The notes beneath the pieces were generated by a model. That model worked only from the letters and a program-made list of their open reading frames with translations, did no database searches and was not told the origin of the DNA. From assembly GCA_947453945.1 (NCBI GenBank), contig CANGJB010000012.1, forward strand, positions 1 through 64,000: a DNA stretch of 64,000 nucleotides. The letters run 5' to 3'. This document shows, in pieces, positions 26,153 to 34,200 of this stretch (position 1 is its first letter; every line of letters begins with the position of its first letter). The position numbers and the translations under genes were made by a program. The DNA comes from Sphingomonadaceae bacterium (GTDB lineage: Bacteria > Pseudomonadota > Alphaproteobacteria > Sphingomonadales > Sphingomonadaceae).

Positions 26153-26503
26153 GTGCGCTTTGCGTCAAACATGCTTCGAAAGGCCTTTTGGGCTCCCGTC
26201 GTCGCCCTGACGGGCGCGCGCTCCGCGCTGGGTCAAATTGTGGTGACACCAGCACCAGGGGTTCAGGCCAATCCGGCCGGGTCCGGCCCGATCAACGCGG
26301 CCTTGGGCTGGGTCGAAGGCACCCTGCTGGGCTCGCTGGCCACCACTGCGGCAGTGATCGCGGTCGCCGTTGTCGGACTGATGATGCTGACCGGTCGGAT
26401 TGACTGGCGGCGCGGGATGACGGTCATTCTGGGCGCCTTCATCCTGTTCGGCGCGGCAACCATCGTCGCCGGAATCCGCGGTGTGGCCGCTGGCACGCCA
26501 TGA
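26153..26503 (+). CDS. virB2: VirB2/TrbC-type pilin
   Basis: A 116-residue protein with a GTG start at 26153 preceded by GAGGGGACC. The long N-terminal leader (MLRKAFWAPVVALTGARSAL) and two hydrophobic segments (LLGSLATTAAVIAVAVVGLM and MTVILGAFILFGAATIVAGI) separated by a short basic loop (TGRIDWRR) are the VirB2 layout. Its position between virB1 and virB3 agrees. It would be the major pilus subunit. It ends in an ATGA overlap with virB3. Confidence 0.85.
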   Translation: MRFASNMLRKAFWAPVVALTGARSALGQIVVTPAPGVQANPAGSGPINAALGWVEGTLLGSLATTAAVIAVAVVGLMMLTGRIDWRRGMTVILGAFILFGAATIVAGIRGVAAGTP

Positions 26504-26784
26504 GCGGGCTGGCCGCTGATCCCTTGTTCGGCGCCTTGACCCGGCCGCAGATGGTGGCGGGGGTGACATACAGCTATGCCGTGTTCAACCTGATTGCGAC
26601 GATCGAACTGTTTCTGATGACTCACCGATTTGCCATCCTTCTGCTAGCCCTCGTCATCCACGCAGCGGGCGTCATGGGCTGCCTTCGCGATCCGCGTTTT
26701 TTCGATCTGTGGATCACCCGCGTCAGCCGCTGCCCGCGGGTCAGGAATTTCGGTTTCTGGTCGGCGAATTCGTACACGCCCTGA
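26500..26784 (+). CDS. virB3: VirB3 inner-membrane component
   Basis: A 94-residue protein with the VirB3 N-terminus (DPLFGALTRPQMVAGVTYSY) and two hydrophobic segments (about 22-60), ending in a basic tail. It lies between virB2 (ATGA overlap) and virB4 (10-bp gap). VirB3 partners VirB4 at the inner membrane and is needed for pilus biogenesis. Length is in the usual range. Confidence 0.88.
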   Translation: MSGLAADPLFGALTRPQMVAGVTYSYAVFNLIATIELFLMTHRFAILLLALVIHAAGVMGCLRDPRFFDLWITRVSRCPRVRNFGFWSANSYTP

Positions 26785-26794
26785 ACGGCTGACC

Positions 26795-29182
26795 ATGACA
26801 GGCATGGCCATCAGTTACGGGTTTGGCGCAAAGTTGCAGCGGCGCGAAACGCCGATAGGCAAGCATTTACCCTATGCTTGGCATTTCGATGGCGACACGG
26901 TCATCTCCCGCGATGGAACCCTGCTTCAAGTTGTCGAGGTGGAGGGGTTCGCAGGCGAAACAGCCGACGATGCCGACATCGGCTATCGCAAGCAGCTGCG
27001 CGAGACCTTGCTGCGCAGCATCGCCAATTCCCGCCTCGGTCTTTATCACCACATCGTCCGTCGGCCTACCCAGGTCGAGAGCGCGGGCGGCTTCCGCGAT
27101 CCGTTTTGCCAGATGCTCGATGCGCGCTGGCACGAAAGCCTGGGTGCACGAGGCCTGTTTCGCAACACCCACTACCTGACCTTGGTGCAACGCCCGCTCC
27201 GGGGCGGGGTCGGCTGGATCGACCGGTTCCTGCGGGCGAGCCGGGACAGCGCCGGGGTTCAGCGCGAAGATTTGCGCCGCATGCAGGCCGCGCGGGAGGC
27301 CGTGCTGGCAACGCTGGCTCCCTATCGCGCCCGCGCGCTGGGCGTTATCCGCGACGATGCGGGCGAGGCTTCGGAGATCGCCGCGTTTCTGGCCCTGTTG
27401 CTGGGCGGCGATATGCGGCGCGTGGCGACAAGTGCCGACGAGATTGCGATACAGATCCCTGACCGGCGGCTGACATTCGGGTTGGACGCCATGGAAATCG
27501 GCGCCGGCAATGGCAGTCCGCGCCATTATGCGGCGATCGTCTCGCTCAAGGATTATCCGGCGCTGTCTGCCCCCGGCATGCTGGACGCAATCACCCGGCT
27601 GCCGCACGAAATGGTCCTGAGCGAAAGCTTTGCGTTCATGGAGCGGCAGGCAGCACTGGGCCGCATGGGTACAGCATTGCGGCGCTTGCGCGCCGCCGAA
27701 GACGACGCCTTTTCCCTGCGCGAGGAACTTGCGGCAGCGCGCGATGACGTCGGCGCCGGGCGCGCGGCTTTTGGCGAGCACCACCTGACGGTTCTGGTGC
27801 GCGCGCCGGATCTCCCCGCGCTGGATAGCGCCGTGGCCGATGTTCAAGCTGCGCTGGGGGAAGCCGGCGGTGTCGGCGTACGCGAGGACATCAATCTGGA
27901 ACCGGCCTTCTGGGCGCAATTTCCCGCCAATTTTGCATACGTTGCGCGCAAGGCGATGATATCGGCGGCCAACTTCGCCAGCTTCGCCGCGTTCCATGAT
28001 GCGCCGGCAGGCTCGGCTACCGACAACCATTGGGGACCGGCGCTGGCCGTGCTCGAAACCACTGCCGACACGCCGTATTTTCTCAATCTGCACTATGGCG
28101 ATCTGGGCAACTTCACGGTGATTGGCCCGAGCGGTGCGGGCAAGACGGTGCTCCTGACCTTCCTGATGGCGCAGGCGGAAAAGTATGGGCCGCGCATCGT
28201 GTTTTTTGACAAGGATCGGGGCGGCGAACCGTTCATCCGCGCGGCACGCGGCAAATATCACAGGCTTGCACCCGGCAACCCGACCGGCTTCAATCCCCTG
28301 CTCTTGCCCGATACACCCGGCAATCGGGCGTTCCTGCGCGAATGGCTGGCTGTACTTCTCGGCGGCATGGACCTGCTGGACGTCGAGGAAGTTGCCGTGA
28401 TCGCCGATGCGATCGACGCCAATTTCGATCAACCCGCGGGCTTGCGCCGGTTGCGTTTCCTGCGCGAAATGCTGGCCGGCGCACGGGTGCCGCGTGCAGG
28501 CGACCTGAGCGCCCGTCTGCGGCCCTGGCTGGGCGACGGCGAGCATGCATGGCTGTTCGACAATGCCGAGGACACCCTCGATTTCGCGCAGGCGATTGCG
28601 GGCTTCGACATGACAGAACTGCTCGACAACCCGGTCTTGCGCACGCCAACGATGTTGTACTTGTTCCACCGCATCGAAGAAGTGCTCGACGGCCAACCCA
28701 CGATGATCGTGATCGACGAGGGCTGGAAAGCGCTTGACGACGATGTCTTTGCCCGGCGGCTGAAGGACTGGAACAAGACGATCCGCAAGCGCAACGGCGT
28801 AGTCGGCTTTTGCACCCAGAGCGCCGGCGATGCGCTGGACAGCCGGATTTCCGGGGCCATCATAGAACAGGCTGCTACGCAGTTCTTCCTGCCCAATCCC
28901 AAGGCGCGCAGCGAAGACTATATCGCCGGCTTCGGGTTGACTGAGCACGAATTCGCGCTGGTGCGCAGTCTGCCCGACACCGCGCGCTGCATGCTTGTCA
29001 AGCGGCCGGACCACAGCGCGGTGGTGCGTCTCGATCTTTCGGGACTTGAGGATCTGATCCCGGTCCTTTCGGGTACCGAACGCTCCGTGCGCCTGCTGGA
29101 TACCTTGCGCGAGCAACTGGGCGATGATCCGCAGGACTGGCTGGCCCCGTTCATCAGCGCCGTGCAGGGGCAGCGCCGATGA
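26795..29182 (+). CDS. virB4: VirB4/TrbE secretion ATPase
   Basis: A 795-residue ATPase. The N-terminal half is the CagE/TrbE/VirB component domain. The C-terminal RecA-like domain has Walker A GPSGAGKT at about 445-452, followed by FDKDRGG, and Walker B MIVIDEGWKALDD. It ends with the QSAGDALDS and FLPNPKARSEDY motifs usual in VirB4. It powers pilus assembly and substrate transport on the cytoplasmic face. It overlaps virB6 by four bases. All catalytic motifs are intact. Confidence 0.95.
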   Translation: MTGMAISYGFGAKLQRRETPIGKHLPYAWHFDGDTVISRDGTLLQVVEVEGFAGETADDADIGYRKQLRETLLRSIANSRLGLYHHIVRRPTQVESAGGFRDPFCQMLDARWHESLGARGLFRNTHYLTLVQRPLRGGVGWIDRFLRASRDSAGVQREDLRRMQAAREAVLATLAPYRARALGVIRDDAGEASEIAAFLALLLGGDMRRVATSADEIAIQIPDRRLTFGLDAMEIGAGNGSPRHYAAIVSLKDYPALSAPGMLDAITRLPHEMVLSESFAFMERQAALGRMGTALRRLRAAEDDAFSLREELAAARDDVGAGRAAFGEHHLTVLVRAPDLPALDSAVADVQAALGEAGGVGVREDINLEPAFWAQFPANFAYVARKAMISAANFASFAAFHDAPAGSATDNHWGPALAVLETTADTPYFLNLHYGDLGNFTVIGPSGAGKTVLLTFLMAQAEKYGPRIVFFDKDRGGEPFIRAARGKYHRLAPGNPTGFNPLLLPDTPGNRAFLREWLAVLLGGMDLLDVEEVAVIADAIDANFDQPAGLRRLRFLREMLAGARVPRAGDLSARLRPWLGDGEHAWLFDNAEDTLDFAQAIAGFDMTELLDNPVLRTPTMLYLFHRIEEVLDGQPTMIVIDEGWKALDDDVFARRLKDWNKTIRKRNGVVGFCTQSAGDALDSRISGAIIEQAATQFFLPNPKARSEDYIAGFGLTEHEFALVRSLPDTARCMLVKRPDHSAVVRLDLSGLEDLIPVLSGTERSVRLLDTLREQLGDDPQDWLAPFISAVQGQRR

Positions 29183-30375
29183 TGACGTGTCCAGGACCAG
29201 CAGACAGTCTCGGCGCCGTTCGCGGCGTTCTGGGATCGGTTGACTGCCAAGTGGAAGGCTATGCCAAGGCGGCCTACCTCGCGCTGTCAGGTCCGCAATC
29301 CTTCTTCCCTGCCGCGCTTACCAGCCTGCTGGTGATCTATGTTGCACTGATCGGTTTCCGCATGATGTTTGGCATTGGCCAGACGCGCGTCATCGATGCC
29401 CCGATGCTGGCGCTGAAGATCGGCCTCGTGCTGAGCCTCGTGTTCAACTGGTCGGTCTTCGAAACGCTGGTGTTCGATTTGGCGGCCGACGCGCCCTACG
29501 AAGTGGCCAAGGTCGTTTCCGAACCCTTGCGCAAGGGCGGTTCGACGCTTGCCGCCGATCCGCTGGTCGGGTTGCAAGCCCTCTATGATGAGATCGGCTC
29601 CCATGCGGAAGATCTGGGTCACAAGGCCGGTCCCAATCCCGTGCTCTTACAAGGGGGTGAGGCGCTGGCTTCGCAAAAGCTGTGGACCGCGCAGTCGACG
29701 TTGTTCATCAGCACCGCAGGCATTTTGGCCATGGCCATGGTCGCTGTCGGCATCCTGACCGCGATCGGACCGATCTTCATTGCCTTGGCGCTGCTGGCGG
29801 AAACGGCAGGCCTATTCTGGGGCTGGTTGCGGGCTCTGGTGGGTGTGGCGATGCTTCCGTTGCTGTGCTGGACCACGACAATGATCCTGCTCGTCACGGC
29901 CGAACCGTGGGCTCAGGATTTGGCCGCAGGCAGGACAAACGGACACATCCGCCTCGCCACGGTCGATACGCTCAGCCTGATCATTTTCGTCTTTGCCGCG
30001 GCGCAGGCGGCGCTGACGGCAGCCGGCCTCGCGATTGCCGGCGGCCTTGGCCTGCCACGCCGGAGCGGCGATCGCGGGCGTGCAAGAGGGGCGGATGGTG
30101 TGAGCGGCGAAAGCCTCGGGGCCCAGCCTGCAGAGGTCTTGTCGCGCGCGGACCGTCTGGCCTTGACGCTCGGCGGAGCAGGCGCGAGCCGCCGCAGGGG
30201 TGGTAGCAGTGCGTCTGTCGTCCGCATCGATGCAGCGTCGGGTGCGGTTCTGGCGAACCAGCCGCCAACAATCGCAAACGGATCAGGATCACGGGCAGGC
30301 GATGCCTATTGGCGTAACGCGCATTTGCGCACCGGCAGCACGGCCAGCGCGGGCAGGACAAGGAAGCGGCCATGA
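29179..30375 (+). CDS. virB6: VirB6/TrbL-type polytopic membrane channel protein
   Basis: A 398-residue membrane protein with about six hydrophobic segments between residues 30 and 290 (for example AALTSLLVIYVALIGFRMMF and FISTAGILAMAMVAVGILTA) and the TrbL/VirB6-typical ALLAETAGLFWGWLRALVG. The Arg/Ser-rich C-terminal tail (about 300-398) is probably cytoplasmic. It overlaps virB4 upstream and virB9 downstream by four bases, so there is no room for virB5, virB7 or virB8 on either side. Confidence 0.88.
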   Translation: MMTCPGPADSLGAVRGVLGSVDCQVEGYAKAAYLALSGPQSFFPAALTSLLVIYVALIGFRMMFGIGQTRVIDAPMLALKIGLVLSLVFNWSVFETLVFDLAADAPYEVAKVVSEPLRKGGSTLAADPLVGLQALYDEIGSHAEDLGHKAGPNPVLLQGGEALASQKLWTAQSTLFISTAGILAMAMVAVGILTAIGPIFIALALLAETAGLFWGWLRALVGVAMLPLLCWTTTMILLVTAEPWAQDLAAGRTNGHIRLATVDTLSLIIFVFAAAQAALTAAGLAIAGGLGLPRRSGDRGRARGADGVSGESLGAQPAEVLSRADRLALTLGGAGASRRRGGSSASVVRIDAASGAVLANQPPTIANGSGSRAGDAYWRNAHLRTGSTASAGRTRKRP

Positions 30376-31220
30376 AAGCCGGGCTCACGCACGATTGGCG
30401 GCCGCTGACACTGGCCTTGCTCATGGTCGTCTGCGCCCCCGCGCACGCCAACAGCCCGGCCGAGGCAAGCCCGGCGGCCGCGACGGACCCACGTGTGCAA
30501 CTGATCGAATATGTTCCCGACATGATCGTGCCACTCGCGACCACACCGGGGTTTGCCGTGACCATCGATTTCGGCGGCGATGAGAAGATTGAAACAGTCT
30601 CGATCGGTGAAAGCACCGAATGGCAGATTTCCCCCAACCACCGCGCCAGCTTGCTGTTTGTAAAGGCCATGGCGGCACCGGCAGCAACCAACATGACCGT
30701 GGTGACAGACCAGCGGGTCTATTACTTCGCGCTGACGTCAACTGCACGCAAGCACGGTGTACTGCCCGGCGAGCAGGTCTTCGCGCTGCATTTCGTCCAC
30801 GACGCCCCGGTTGCGCTTTTGGCAAGGGCTGATGATCCCGCCACCGCGGCTCCCGCCGCCACTGGCCCGCGCGAAGTCAACACCGCCTATAGCTATGAAG
30901 GATCGCGTGAAGCTCTGCCGACGCGGGTCTTCGATGATGGCAAGGCAACCTATTTCAAATTTGCCGAGACAATGGATTTGCCCGCAATCTTTGTTCGTGA
31001 AGCCGGCGGCGCGCTGGCTGTTACCAACCTTGCCAATCGCGATGGGTATGTCGTCGTCGATCGGCTGGCCGCGGTGTTTGAACTGCGGCGCGGCAAGCTG
31101 GTCACTCGCGTCTACAATGATGCCTTTCATCCCGACCTGGCCGAAGGGTCTACACTCGTTCCGCACCGGACAAAGCATGGTAGGGTCGAACGTGCCGCCG
31201 TGCAGGGGGCCAAGCCATGA
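30372..31220 (+). CDS. virB9: VirB9/TrbG outer-membrane-complex component
   Basis: A 282-residue protein with a signal peptide (LTLALLMVVCAPAHANS). The N-terminal beta domain (RVQLIEYVPDMIVPLATTPG; FVKAMAAPAATNMTVVTDQR; YYFAL) and the C-terminal CagX/VirB9 domain (NTAYSYEGS; PTRVFDDGKATYFKF; YVVVDRLAAVFELRRG) are both recognisable. With VirB10, and normally VirB7, it forms the outer-membrane core ring. No virB7 lipoprotein gene is adjacent, and this protein has no lipobox. Confidence 0.9.
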   Translation: MKAGLTHDWRPLTLALLMVVCAPAHANSPAEASPAAATDPRVQLIEYVPDMIVPLATTPGFAVTIDFGGDEKIETVSIGESTEWQISPNHRASLLFVKAMAAPAATNMTVVTDQRVYYFALTSTARKHGVLPGEQVFALHFVHDAPVALLARADDPATAAPAATGPREVNTAYSYEGSREALPTRVFDDGKATYFKFAETMDLPAIFVREAGGALAVTNLANRDGYVVVDRLAAVFELRRGKLVTRVYNDAFHPDLAEGSTLVPHRTKHGRVERAAVQGAKP

Positions 31221-32398
31221 CAGACCCCCAATTTGGCGGCGACGAACCGTCGCCGTTCGTCGGACCGACTGCCTGGCCGCCATCGCTTGTTGCCCGCAAA
31301 CCGTCGCTGACGCTGCCGATCCTAGGGGGCCTTGCTGTCGTCGTGTTCGGGACGATGGTGTTTCTGGGCCTCCGTGGTGCGCGTGATTATACCGACGCAG
31401 GACAAGGGCCGAACGGCGCTCAGCTTCGCGGCGCTTCCGCCGGAGCAGGGCCCGGATTTGCCGCCACTTCACCTGACATGCTGGCCGGAGGGACCAATGG
31501 GCAGGCCCCGGCCGTGTTGATGCCGGGCCTCAGCAGCGCAATGCCCGCCACTGGTGGCATGCCTGACGCTGGGGTCATGGGTGCGAGCAATACCCCGATG
31601 GACGGAACGGTCGCGTTGCCGACAGCGCCTCAAACCGTATCGCAGCGCTATCATGGTCCGCTCTTGGTGGTTGACATGGCCGGCACTACCGGTGGGCCGG
31701 TGGCCGGCCTGCTCAACGCCTCGGTTGGCGGATCACCCTCGCAGACGCCTCCTCCAAATGACCGAGGCGGACAGTCAGGGCTCGGCGCGCAGCTGGGCGG
31801 CGGTACGCCGTCGGTGGTGCCCAGCCGCATGTCGGACACCGCCCGGATCGCGCCGCAAGGCACGATCATTCCGGCCGTGCTCGAAACCGGGATCAACTCC
31901 GATTTGCCCGGGTTCGTGAGGGCCATCGTCGGGCGCGATGTGCGCGGCTATGATGGCACGACGGTGCTGATCCCACGGGGAACGCGGCTGATCGGCCAAT
32001 ATCGCAATGGCGTGGCCGTCGGACAGTCACGCGCGTTCGTGGTGTGGTCGCGGCTGATCACACCGGCCGGCCTGTCGGTCGACCTCGATTCCCCGGCCAC
32101 TGACAGCGCGGGGCAAAGCGGCGTCTCGGGTGAGACCCACACGCACTTTTTCCGCCGGTTCGGCAACGCCATCCTGCTTTCGGTGCTCAACGCAGGGCTT
32201 CAGGCCGGTGCGAACAGCATCGGATCTCCGAGCACCTCGATCATCATCGGCTCACAAGCCCAGGCGGCCAACGTCGCCACATTGGCGCTGCAGAAGGAGA
32301 TCGATATCGCTCCGACAGTGATCGTTCACCCCGGCTCGCCAATCCAGGTTTTCATCGCCCGGGACCTCGATTTTACCGGCGTGACAGGCAAGCGCTGA
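31217..32398 (+). CDS. virB10: VirB10/TrbI core-complex protein
   Basis: A 393-residue protein. It has a short cytoplasmic N-terminus, one membrane segment at about 36-52 (ILGGLAVVVFGTMVFLGL), a Pro/Gly-rich periplasmic linker (about 60-190), and a C-terminal TrbI domain. The latter includes GTIIPAVLETGINSDLPG, VLIPRGTRLIGQY, AFVVWSRLITPAGLSVDLDS, and the two-helix antenna region GNAILLSVLNAGLQ. It spans both membranes in known systems. It overlaps virB9 by four bases. Confidence 0.93.
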   Translation: MTDPQFGGDEPSPFVGPTAWPPSLVARKPSLTLPILGGLAVVVFGTMVFLGLRGARDYTDAGQGPNGAQLRGASAGAGPGFAATSPDMLAGGTNGQAPAVLMPGLSSAMPATGGMPDAGVMGASNTPMDGTVALPTAPQTVSQRYHGPLLVVDMAGTTGGPVAGLLNASVGGSPSQTPPPNDRGGQSGLGAQLGGGTPSVVPSRMSDTARIAPQGTIIPAVLETGINSDLPGFVRAIVGRDVRGYDGTTVLIPRGTRLIGQYRNGVAVGQSRAFVVWSRLITPAGLSVDLDSPATDSAGQSGVSGETHTHFFRRFGNAILLSVLNAGLQAGANSIGSPSTSIIIGSQAQAANVATLALQKEIDIAPTVIVHPGSPIQVFIARDLDFTGVTGKR

Positions 32399-32399
32399 C

Positions 32400-33392
32400 G
32401 TGAACGGCGTTTACCTCAGTGCATACCTCCAGGTCCTGCGGCCATTTCTCGATGCGCCCGGGGTGACGGATGTATGGATCAACCAGCCCGGCGAAGTCTG
32501 GCTTGAACACAGCAATGGACCGATCCAGCGGCTCGATGTGCCCGAACTGACGTCGAGCCTGCTCGATCGCCTTGCTCGGCAAATCGCGGCGACCAGCCAT
32601 CAGGCATTCAATCGCCAGAACTCGCTGATTTCGGCGAGCCTTGACGATGGAACGCGCGTCCAGATCATCGGCGAGCCTGTCGTGCGGTCGGGGCCGGTCT
32701 TCGCGATCCGTCGCCACGGCATGTCGGATCGCTCCTTGGAAGAGCTCGATCAGGCTGGCCTGTTTGCGCATGTCCGGTTGAATGACATCGCGCAGACCCA
32801 GCGCGACCTCGCCGATTTGCAAAGTCAGGGCAACTACAGCGCATTTCTTCGGGCTGCGGTTGCCACGCGTAAGACAATCATTTTGTCGGGCGGAACATCA
32901 TCTGGGAAAACCACCCTGATGAACGCGCTGGTTAAATGCATCCCGCGCGATGAGCGCCTCGTCACGATCGAGGATGCCCCTGAACTTCAGCTGGACCACG
33001 CCAACGTCGTAGCCATGACAGCCACCCGCGGCGATGGCGGTGAAGGCCAAGTCGATACCGAACAGCTCCTCCAGGCAGCCTTGCGCCTGCGCCCGGACCG
33101 CATCCTGCTTGGCGAATTGCGGGGCGCCGAAGCGTTCAGTTTCTTGCGAGCCGTGAACTCCGGCCATCCCGGTTCGATCACCACGGTTCATGCGGATTCG
33201 CCTCAGGGTGCGCTCGATCAGATCGCCTTGCTTGCGTTGACTGCCCGGACCGGGATCGGTTGGGATGCGATCGGCAGTTACATCAGGCAGGTGGTCGATG
33301 TTGTTGTCCAACTGCGGCGCATCGAAGGAGTACGGCGCGTCACGGATGTCGCGTGGATCTCCGCAAACGCAGCCAGACCCGCTTCGGAGTGA
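32400..33392 (+). CDS. virB11: VirB11-type hexameric secretion ATPase
   Basis: A 330-residue traffic ATPase starting at GTG 32400, one base after the virB10 stop. N-terminal domain: VTDVWINQPGEVWLEH. C-terminal RecA domain: Walker A SGGTSSGKTT, Asp box LVTIEDAPELQLDH, Walker B RPDRILLGELRGAEAF and His box NSGHPGSITTVHADSP. The set is complete, so the enzyme looks active. It switches the secretion machine between pilus assembly and transport. It is the last recognisable gene of the cluster; no virD4 follows. Confidence 0.95.
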   Translation: MNGVYLSAYLQVLRPFLDAPGVTDVWINQPGEVWLEHSNGPIQRLDVPELTSSLLDRLARQIAATSHQAFNRQNSLISASLDDGTRVQIIGEPVVRSGPVFAIRRHGMSDRSLEELDQAGLFAHVRLNDIAQTQRDLADLQSQGNYSAFLRAAVATRKTIILSGGTSSGKTTLMNALVKCIPRDERLVTIEDAPELQLDHANVVAMTATRGDGGEGQVDTEQLLQAALRLRPDRILLGELRGAEAFSFLRAVNSGHPGSITTVHADSPQGALDQIALLALTARTGIGWDAIGSYIRQVVDVVVQLRRIEGVRRVTDVAWISANAARPASE

Positions 33393-33541
33393 CGTCCGTT
33401 TCAGATCGCGACTGTTGCGCTCCATCCTCCTGGCTGCCAGTCAGCAGCATGAAAGATGTCCCACGAGTCCGTACACTCCTACAGAGGGCAAGCCCATGGG
33501 ACGTACAGCGGGTCGCAACTAAAGTGGTCGTCATTCAGGGT
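33393..33541. other. Non-coding gap after virB11
   Basis: No gene or convincing terminator was seen here; the sequence after the virB11 stop lacks a GC hairpin with a T-run. Confidence 0.4.
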
Positions 33542-33697
33542 TCAGGACGATGACTGGTCAAAAGGCTTGAAATCGTTTTTGGTGTACTGGCGGGCGGTAC
33601 CTGCAAGACGTTTGCGTTCGGCAGCGGTGTATTGCGCTTGGGTCACAGGCCCCTCGCGTTCAATGCGCTCAAGGCGCTGCAGCTCTGTCTCTTTCAT
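33542..33697 (-). CDS. Small hypothetical protein, 51 residues
   Basis: ATG at 33697 has a strong ribosome site GAGGAAACA just upstream. The product is charged and helical (ELQRLERIEREGPVTQAQYT, then ERKRLAGTARQYTKNDF). It overlaps, as ATGA, the end of another short minus-strand frame. It lies convergent to the T4SS operon in a region of fragments. No family recognised. Confidence 0.5.
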   Translation of the reverse strand: MKETELQRLERIEREGPVTQAQYTAAERKRLAGTARQYTKNDFKPFDQSSS

Positions 33698-33876
33698 TGT
33701 TTCCTCGACTTCATCGCGCCGGTTCTCAGCGCGGCGCAAGGGCAGTCCTCGCCTGAATCAAAGGCCAAGCTTTTGACCTGCTCCAACGCAGCATCAGGAG
33801 CCAAGGCAAACCGGTGTGGTTCCTGCCGCCCATGCCGCTCTTCGTCAATACGCCAGCGAGCAGCCCGGGTCGTCAC
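33694..33876 (-). CDS. Possible small ORF coupled to 33542-33697
   Basis: A GTG-initiated frame of 60 codons (RWRIDEERHGRQEPHRFALA and on) that ends in an ATGA overlap with the next small gene. The arrangement suggests coupled translation, but composition is not decisive and no family is recognised. It may be a remnant. Confidence 0.3.
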   Translation of the reverse strand: MTTRAARWRIDEERHGRQEPHRFALAPDAALEQVKSLAFDSGEDCPCAALRTGAMKSRKQ

Positions 33877-33888
33877 CTACTGCCCGCT

Positions 33889-34158
33889 TCAGCCGACAGC
33901 GCCCACCCTAACCCAACGCCTGAATTGCCCGCTATAGATACTCACCAACCGCACACGCTTTCCAGCGAACTGGGCCAGGATGCCTTTCTTACCCACCGGC
34001 ACGTCATACTGGTACGACTGTCCCACCCAGGTAAGTTGGTAGTCGCGGTAATCCAGTCACTCGCCGACATACCCGTGCGCGATGGCAAGCCGCTTGAGGT
34101 GTTCGCGAATGCGCCGGGGTGCTGTTTCATAGCCCGGGGCAGGGCTCGCCGAAGCGAT
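33889..34158 (-). pseudogene. Remnant frame with an internal TGA
   Basis: On the minus strand one frame reads GYETAPRRIREHLKRLAIAH, then GYVGE and TGA (34057-34059). It continues in the same frame as LDYRDYQLTWVGQSYQYDVP, VGKKGILAQFAGKRVRLV and SIYSGQF, ending at TGA 33889-33891. Both halves look protein-like (a basic helix, then a beta-rich segment), so this is probably a decayed gene rather than noise. Family not recognised. Confidence 0.35.
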
Positions 34159-34200
34159 TCACACTTTACTGGCGTTCTCTTTACCGCGGGATCGAGGTTG

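Noticed and set aside
26867..29116. 749-codon minus-strand frame opposite virB4
   Set aside because: A shadow of GC-rich codon bias; virB4 has all family motifs and this frame has none.
25537..33392. A conjugative plasmid transfer region
   Set aside because: No relaxase, coupling protein or origin of transfer could be recognised nearby, so conjugation is not supported here.
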